Source: Ariolimax columbianus
Lineage: Eukaryota > Mollusca > Gastropoda > Stylommatophora > Arionidae
Assembly: GCA_036924085.1 (NCBI GenBank)
Contig: JAVGWX010000008.1
Location: 49,025,019 to 49,089,018 of the forward strand
Length of the DNA stretch: 64,000 bases
Direction: 5' to 3'
This document shows positions 57,184 through 64,000 of the stretch, piece after piece (positions within the stretch are counted from its first letter, which is position 1; the number at the start of each line of letters is the position of its first letter). The translations under genes were made by a program, and so were the position numbers. The notes under the pieces were generated by a model. It had not been told where the DNA came from and searched no databases. It saw only the letters and a list, made by a program, of their open reading frames with translations.

Positions 57184-59190
57184 TTCTGATGCCTTGCATG
57201 GCTTTCCACAAGAGATGCACGCACTTATATCCAAGCGGACAACACAGACACGAAATAGACCACATTCTATCCAACTTCAAAACCATCAGAAAATCAGCCC
57301 CAAAATAAAACCGCCCACCACCAAACCATAATAATAATAGAATATCACAAGCTTCCCGGGCATTATTGGAAGAGAGGCACAAAATGGATCTCAACAATGC
57401 AGCTTTCAATGCCTTCATCTCACTCTGCCGTCAAAAACTCAAAGAAGAGTTTGCCCGCCAGCACCTCTTTGCATCGGTATAGCCACTATGTAGCGTAAAG
57501 CTATCTTCTCAGCACATCTCCGAGCACCACCATGCCAGTCCCTGCCTGAAAGCGCCTGGTGGGTCCCGAACTACATCTAGACTAGACATGGAGAAGATCA
57601 TCAATGAGTATTACACCGATTTATTCAGGTAATCTGACCTTCCACCCATCACACCCCACTTTCACCCCTTTCCAAACTTCCTACCCTAAAAAATGAGCCA
57701 CGCCCTTGAGAGTGGCCGCCTAAGAAATCACTCGATGTAGATAACATCACTGCAGATGACCTCAAAGCGTGTGGACTACCATTCCATCCAGCCCTAGGAC
57801 CGATACCTTCAGTCTCTGGTAACTCCAACACAATACGTGTCTGCATAGAAAAGGAGACGATGAACGCATTGGAAACTCCCGCCTGTCCCGGCCAACTCTA
57901 AACAAAATGTATACTGGCCTGTCCCGGTGAACTCTATACTAAATGTATACTGTCCTGTCTCGGCCAACTCTATACTAAATGTATACTGGCCTGTCCCGGT
58001 GAACTCTATACTAAATGTATACTGTCCTGTCCCGGTCAACTCTCTACTAAATGTATACTGGCCTGTCCCGGTCAACTCTATACTAAATGTATACTGGCCT
58101 GTCCCGGTGAACTCTATACTAAATGTATACTGTCCTGTCCCGGTCAACTCTATACTAAATGTATACTGGCCTGTCCCGGTCAACTCTATACTAAATGTAT
58201 ACTGTCCTGTCCCGGTCAACTCTATACTAAATGTATAGTCGCCTATCCCGATCACCTATATACTAAATGTATACTCGCCTGTCCTGGTCACCTCTATACT
58301 AAATGTATACTCGCCTGTCCCTGGCACCTCTATACTAAATGTATACTTGCTAGGATGCGTCACCTTCTCCAAGCTACCCACCGATGAACCACATCTCAAT
58401 CTGCTGTCGTCTAATTGAAACACCCAGAGAGAATCAAACTCCTTTAATCGTCACCTATTATCGATTATAAGAAAGCATTCGGCTCTGTACAGCCACGTTT
58501 CGTCTGCCACTCGCTGCTGGACCAAGGCATTATTTCTGACTATGTCAAAATCCTTGCTAACTACTATTGAAGAAAGTACGAAAACCTGTCCCCACTTTCA
58601 AAAGTCGTTAATAGAATCCGTCCAGAAAGGTGTTTGTCAGGGGGATCCTATCGCATCAGGATGATTTAGTGCTCATCACAGAAACAAAGACCTCAACCAG
58701 ATGGTAGCTATGGTTAATAAAGTAGGGAGAACAACTGGCCTCGAGGGTGAACACCTTCAATACAAAACGTCACGCGTAACCGCTTCGCTAACGATGACCC
58801 AATCATCATCGATGGCGAGGACCTGGAGGACGTGGAGCAGCGTATGAGCTGCAGTGGTCAGCGACCCATAGCTGACTGCTAGCCTCAGGGCCAGCGAACC
58901 AGGGCTGCCAATACCCTTCTACACCTCCACGCGGTGATCCTGGATAACAGGCTGCAGCAGGGCAGACTGGCTAAGGAGAAGGGATCGAAGAGGGAATGCT
59001 AACCCAGTACTCAAAAAATGCTTGCTGAAGTCGGATGTGTTGGACCGAAATTTGCAAATATCGCAGTCAAGCTATCAACTACGACACAACGGAATCCGTT
59101 CTCTGAACTGCATTCTGCTACTTAAGCCCTTTCAGGGTTTGGTAGCGGGAGATTGAGAACGAACGAAGAGGAAGAAGAAGAATAAGAAGA
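57184..59190 (+). mobile_element. RTE-like LINE relic (right copy)
   Basis: Counterpart of 17870-19876, with the same breaks and the same minisatellite inside. Confidence 0.72.
57878..58346. repeat. 36-bp minisatellite (right copy)
   Basis: Counterpart of 18564-19032 with the same unit count; one base change (TATACT to TATAGT near 58237) shortens one open frame. Confidence 0.92.
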
Positions 59191-59193
59191 ACA

Positions 59194-61280
59194 TGCAAGC
59201 GACCTAAATTCAGAATTAACAACATGTTGTCGCTCGGGCTGGGCAGCTTTCTGGTGGCACTGCTTTCCCCACTGAAATACCCCATGTGTCCTATGACGTT
59301 TACACCAAGCGGGTAAGAGCCGCTATTTGATCTAGCCACGGGAAGGAAACCACGGTAGACAAACCAACCTACTGCCTTGGAGGTACTATCGGGAGATGGA
59401 AAGGCTATGGAAGACAACCCAAAACAGAAAACCCAACCCGAACTGCCGAAGACGGAGTGTGTCAGCTACGGCGCAGGGACCGGGAAAAATCAGGACACAC
59501 ACGCACCAACAGGATATGGTCAAGCGACAGTCTACCCTATCGTCATGGTGTCGCTCCTACAGGGGGAGGCAGAATAGTGGGGCTGATCAACAAACTTGGA
59601 ACCTGAAAGTGGTACAATGGAATGCAGAGGGCGTGAGAAACAAAAAACCCGAACTCGGAACTGCAAGAATTTCTCAAAGAAAACGATATAGACATTATGT
59701 GTATTCAGGAAACACACCTAATAGAAACTCAAAATTGTTAATCCGAAGATATGAATGTTTCCGTCAAGATAGGGAAAAAAGAACTAAAGGAGGAATAATA
59801 ACACTAGTAAAAGACTCTTTACCAGCAGTTGAAACAAAATAGATCTGGACCAGATGAATTTATTATTTTTTTATGAGTTGTGAGCCGTGTCACCTAACCA
59901 CTAGGCCACGCCGTCCCCTCCAGATGAATTAAAATACATCACATGAGACTCAATGATAACAAACTGCTATAGTCCACCGGCCACAGCTTTGGCAATATAC
60001 AAAGTCAAAATTGAAGAGTCGAGACACCTCATAGTGGGAGATTTTAACAGTCACACCCCAAACTGGGGCTACAAAACAATGGACCAGAGAGACGGGGGGT
60101 AGAAGATTAGATGATGGAAAACAAAGTCATCTTAATAAATAGGCCAGACGATAGGCACACATATTACTCTAGAATATGGAGAAAAAAATGAGTACTCCTG
60201 ACCTTGCGATGGCAACGGACGACCTTCACCGGCTAACAGCAAAAACAGTCAACAGCCAACTGGATGGAAGCGACCATGTCCCAATCACTTTAGAAATATG
60301 TAATATGGGACAAACAGAGATAACAGATATGCACCCACGCTGGAATTTCAAAGGAGCAAACTGGATTCTATTTAGAGAAAATGTAAATAAACTCTGTGAA
60401 AATATATCCCATGCCAAAAATTTAAATAAAAATGTTACCATCATGACGGAGGCTATCATCCAGGCAGTAAATTAATCAAATCCATGTGGAAAACGGAAAA
60501 CCTATAAACCCTATTGGAGCAATAAACTAGGCAAAATGCACAAAGAACTAAGTGAGAAAAGAGATACCATGAAAAAACATCCTTCACCAGATAAAAACAG
60601 GGAAACAGAGCAAAATTAAAAACACATTCATAGAGTCAAAGAAGGGTGAGATCCAAAGAAATTGGCAGGAAAAGACTGAAAGCCTAAGCATGGAAAGAGG
60701 TACAAGTAATTTCTGGAAGCTGATAAGAGCATTAAATGAAGAAACCAGAGGGAGCCATGGGAGGACAGTCATTAAGGAAAATGAGAAACATCATACAGGG
60801 AAAATGGCAGCAAACATCCTGGCTGAGTTTTTCAGAGAGGAGCGTACTACAACATTGACATGAGAACGCAAACTAGAGGTCAGAAAAGAGATAAAAGAGA
60901 ACCTGAAGACACAGAATGCGGATCCCTGAATGAAGGCATCATTCAAAATAGTAGAGATAAACACTGCTATTCAGAAACTGAAAAACAAGAAAGCTCAAGG
61001 AAAAGATGGCATCACATGATTAAAAACCTAGATCAAGGGTCAAGAAGAAAACTCATGAAAATCTGTAATCAATAATGGAGCACGGGTAGGATCCCAGACC
61101 TGTGGCGGGAGGCTAACATTATCCCAATCAGAAAACCAAAACAGGTGAAGACAAGCAAGGAAAGCTATAGGACAAAAAGCCTGCTCAGCTGTGTTGGAAA
61201 AGTCATGGAAAAAAAGGTAAATGCAAGACTATAAAACATCTGGAAAATAAACCAGCTCCTACTCAATTCAATGCTATGAT
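59194..61280 (+). mobile_element. LINE 5' half: AP endonuclease and start of RT (right copy of unit A)
   Basis: Counterpart of 19880-21965. It shares the TAA after the QAVN motif (60473-60475) and the frame break before ATGAGTACTCC, so it descends from unit A, not unit B. Confidence 0.78.
59861..59919 (-). mobile_element. tRNA-half SINE insertion (right copy)
   Basis: Counterpart of 20547-20605 with duplications at 59850-59860 and 59920-59930. Confidence 0.78.
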
Positions 61281-61544
61281 AGGTTTGATATTCTTATTTG
61301 TATTGACTGCTGTACCTGATAAAGGCATTGTAAGTCATAACAAAAGTTAAGTTCTTGATTTTGTTCTAAATCGGTATTTGAACCATTCCTATCTATGTTT
61401 TATACTCCACAGGCTACAAAACAGAGACTGGGGTATGAGAGGACTAGGTTTTGAACTCTTCCAGTTTTACCACCAGAAGCAAGCATTCACATCACTACAA
61501 TTGATAAAATATAGAGACTTGACAATAAGCATTAATGTCTGAAA

Positions 61545-64000
61545 TATTATCTTACTATCCACATGTTAACAAACTCACCCTGGGCATTACAGTCCTAGCT
61601 AGTATCTTACTATCCACATGTTAACAAACCGACCCTGGGCATTACAGTCCTAGCTAGTATCTTACTATCCACATGTTAACAAACCCACCCTGGGCATTAC
61701 AATCCTAGCTAGTATCTTACTATCCACATGTTAACAAACTCACCATCAGGAATTACAGTCCTAGCTAGCATCTTACTATCCACATGTTAACAAACTCACC
61801 CTCAGGCATTACAGTCCCAGCTAGTATCTTACTATCCACATTTTAAAAAACCTACCCTGGGCATTACATTCCTAGCTAGTATCTTACTATCCACATGTTA
61901 ACAAACTCACCTTGGGCATTACAGTCCTAGCTAGTATCTTATTATCAACATGTTAACAAACTCACTCTCAGGCATTACAGTCCCAGCTAGTATCTTACTA
62001 TCCACATGTTAACAAACCCACCGTGGGCATTACAGTCCTAGCTAGTATCTTACTATCCACATATTAACAAACTCACCCTCAGGCATTACAGTCCTAGCTA
62101 TTATCTTTCTATCCACATGTTAACAAACCCACCGTGGGCATTACAGTCCTAGCTAGTATCTTACTATCCACATATTAACAAACTCACCCTCAGGCATTAC
62201 AGTCCTAGCTAGTATCTACATGTTAACAAACCCACCCTGGGCATTACAGTCCTAGCTAGTATCTTACTATCCACATGTTAACAAACTGACCCTGAGCATT
62301 ACAGTCCTAGCTAGTACCTTACTGTCAACATGTTAACAAACTCACTCTAAGGCATTACAGTCCTAGCTAGCATCTTACTATCCACATGTTAACAAATTCA
62401 CCCTCAGGCATTACAGTCCCAGCTAGTATCTTACTATCCACATGTTAATAAACCCACCCTGGGCATTACAGTCCTAGCTAGTATCTTACTATCAACATGT
62501 TAAAAAACCTACCCATGGCATTACAGTCCTAGCTAGTATCTTACTATCAACATGTTAAAAAACCTACCCATGGCATTACAGTCCTAGCTAGTATCTTACT
62601 ATCCACATGTTAACAAACTCACCCTGGGCATTACAGTCCTAGCTAGTGTCTTACTATCCACATGTTAACAAACTCACCTTCAGGCATTACAGTCCTAGCT
62701 AGTATCATACTTTCCCCATGTTAACAAACCCACCCTGTGCATTACAGTCCTATCTAGTATCTTACTATCCACATGTTAACAAACTCACCCTCAGGCATTA
62801 CAGTCCCAGCTAGTATCTTACTATCCACATGTTAACAAACCCACCCTGGGCATTACAGTCGTAGCTAGTATCTTACTTTCCACATGTTAACAAACTCACC
62901 CTCAGGCATTACAGTCCCAGCTAGTATCTTACTATCCACATGTTAACAAACTCACCCTCAGGCATTACAGTCTTAGCTAGTATCTTACTATACACATGTT
63001 AACAAACCCACCCTGGGCATTACAGTCCTAGCTAGTATCTTACTATCCACATGTTAATAAACTCACCCTCAGGCATTACAGTCCTAGCTAGTATCTTACT
63101 ATCCCCATGTTAACAAACTCATCCTCAGGCATTACAGTTCTAGCTAGTATCTTACTATCCACATGTTACCAAACCCACCCTGGGCATTACAATCCTAGCT
63201 AGTATCTTACTATCCACATGCTAACAAACTCACCCTCAGGCATTACAGTCCTAGCTAGTATCTTACTATGCACATGTTCACAAACCGACCCTGGGCATTA
63301 CAGTCCTAGCTAGTATCTTACTATCCACATGTTAACAAACCGACCCTGGGCATTACAGTCCTAGCTATTATCTTACTATGCACATGTTAACATACCTACC
63401 CTGGGCATTATAGTCCTAGTTAGCATCTTACTATGCTACATCAAGTTTTAAGGTCCTATATATAGCATCTTACTATCCACAAGTTAACATGCCAACATCA
63501 AGTTTTAATGTCCCACAAAGTATCTACCTAAACACATGCTAACAGTCATTTATATAATACCTTACTGTTAGAATATTAACATACATATAATAAACTGTAT
63601 TGTCCCATAACGTATCGTACTATCCCATGTAAACAGATGTACACTTATACAAAACATTACAGTCCTACATAGTAATTTGTTATCTGTATATTAACAGACC
63701 AATATTAAGCTTTATTGTCATTCAAAATATTGTACAATCTCAATGTTATCAGACAGAAAGCTTTAATGTCCTACATACAATTTTACAATCCACATATTAA
63801 CAAACCAACTCTAGATTTAATGTGCTATACACTATCTACTATCTAGATGTTAAAGACTAAACCAGAGCATTGATGCACTACATAGTTTCTTACTGCCTCA
63901 ATGTTAACAAAACAACACAGAGCTTGAATGTCCTACACAGTTTCTTACTGCCTCAATGTTAACAAAAAAACACAGAGCTTGAATGTCCTACATAGTTTCT
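61545..64000. repeat. 55-bp satellite array, right copy (runs off window)
   Basis: Matches unit A of the left copy but has two extra 55-bp units (110 bp) near 62525-62640. The core ends near 63430 and diverged units follow to the window end. Confidence 0.95.

Larger units (their letters stand above)
44645..64000. repeat. Long duplication, right copy (runs off window)
   Basis: Begins abruptly inside a 52-bp minisatellite at 44645 and matches the left copy to the last base of the window. If the duplication is a simple tandem one, its unit is about 39.25 kb (5393-44644) and this copy should continue past 64000 with the content of 24.7-44.6 kb. Confidence 0.93.

Overview
The window looks like animal nuclear DNA, probably from a marine mollusc and perhaps a gastropod. 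It is AT-rich, has spliced genes with kilobase introns and TATA/AATAAA signals, and carries several families of decayed non-LTR retrotransposons, SINE and hAT remnants and many minisatellites. The mollusc guess rests on the style of the chymotrypsin-like protease and of the LINEs, and is inference only. Nothing bacterial or viral was seen.

The one cellular gene is a six-exon chymotrypsin-like S1 serine protease on the minus strand. It occurs twice, at 6163-17032 and 45300-56376. Every splice junction joins in phase and gives a 261-codon secreted zymogen. Both copies carry the same in-frame TAG at codon 189 in exon 4, upstream of the catalytic serine, so both look like pseudogenes or null alleles unless the stop is a sequence error. 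The copies differ at two residues that I found.

The two genes lie in a long duplication. The stretch 5393 to about 24700 reappears at 44645-64000 (where the window ends), shifted by about 39.1-39.4 kb. The shift changes mainly at microsatellites, minisatellites and a few small indels. It is either a recent tandem duplication with a unit of about 39.25 kb or two haplotypes placed in tandem by assembly.

Layout. 1-5.4 kb: LINE fragments, including an RNase H-bearing element at 2190-3766. 5.4-17.1 kb: minisatellite and protease copy 1, whose introns hold a LINE fragment, a hAT MITE and several simple-sequence arrays. 17.2-20.3 kb: purine tract and an RTE-like LINE split by a 36-bp minisatellite. 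20-33 kb: a unit of LINE 5' half plus a 55-bp satellite array, present twice in tandem (20631-27000 and 27019-32319) with an 18-bp filler at the junction. 33-36 kb: mostly unassigned. 36.2-44.3 kb: a nest of LINEs, including an RNase H LINE split by a CR1-like LINE and a pentamer-ladder satellite that abuts a CR1 tail. 44.6-64 kb: second copy of the protease region, ending inside the satellite array.

The elements do not form a pathway. What links them is repeat turnover: LINE 3' tails abut or may have seeded satellites, duplication breakpoints sit in repeats, and arrays differ between copies by whole units.
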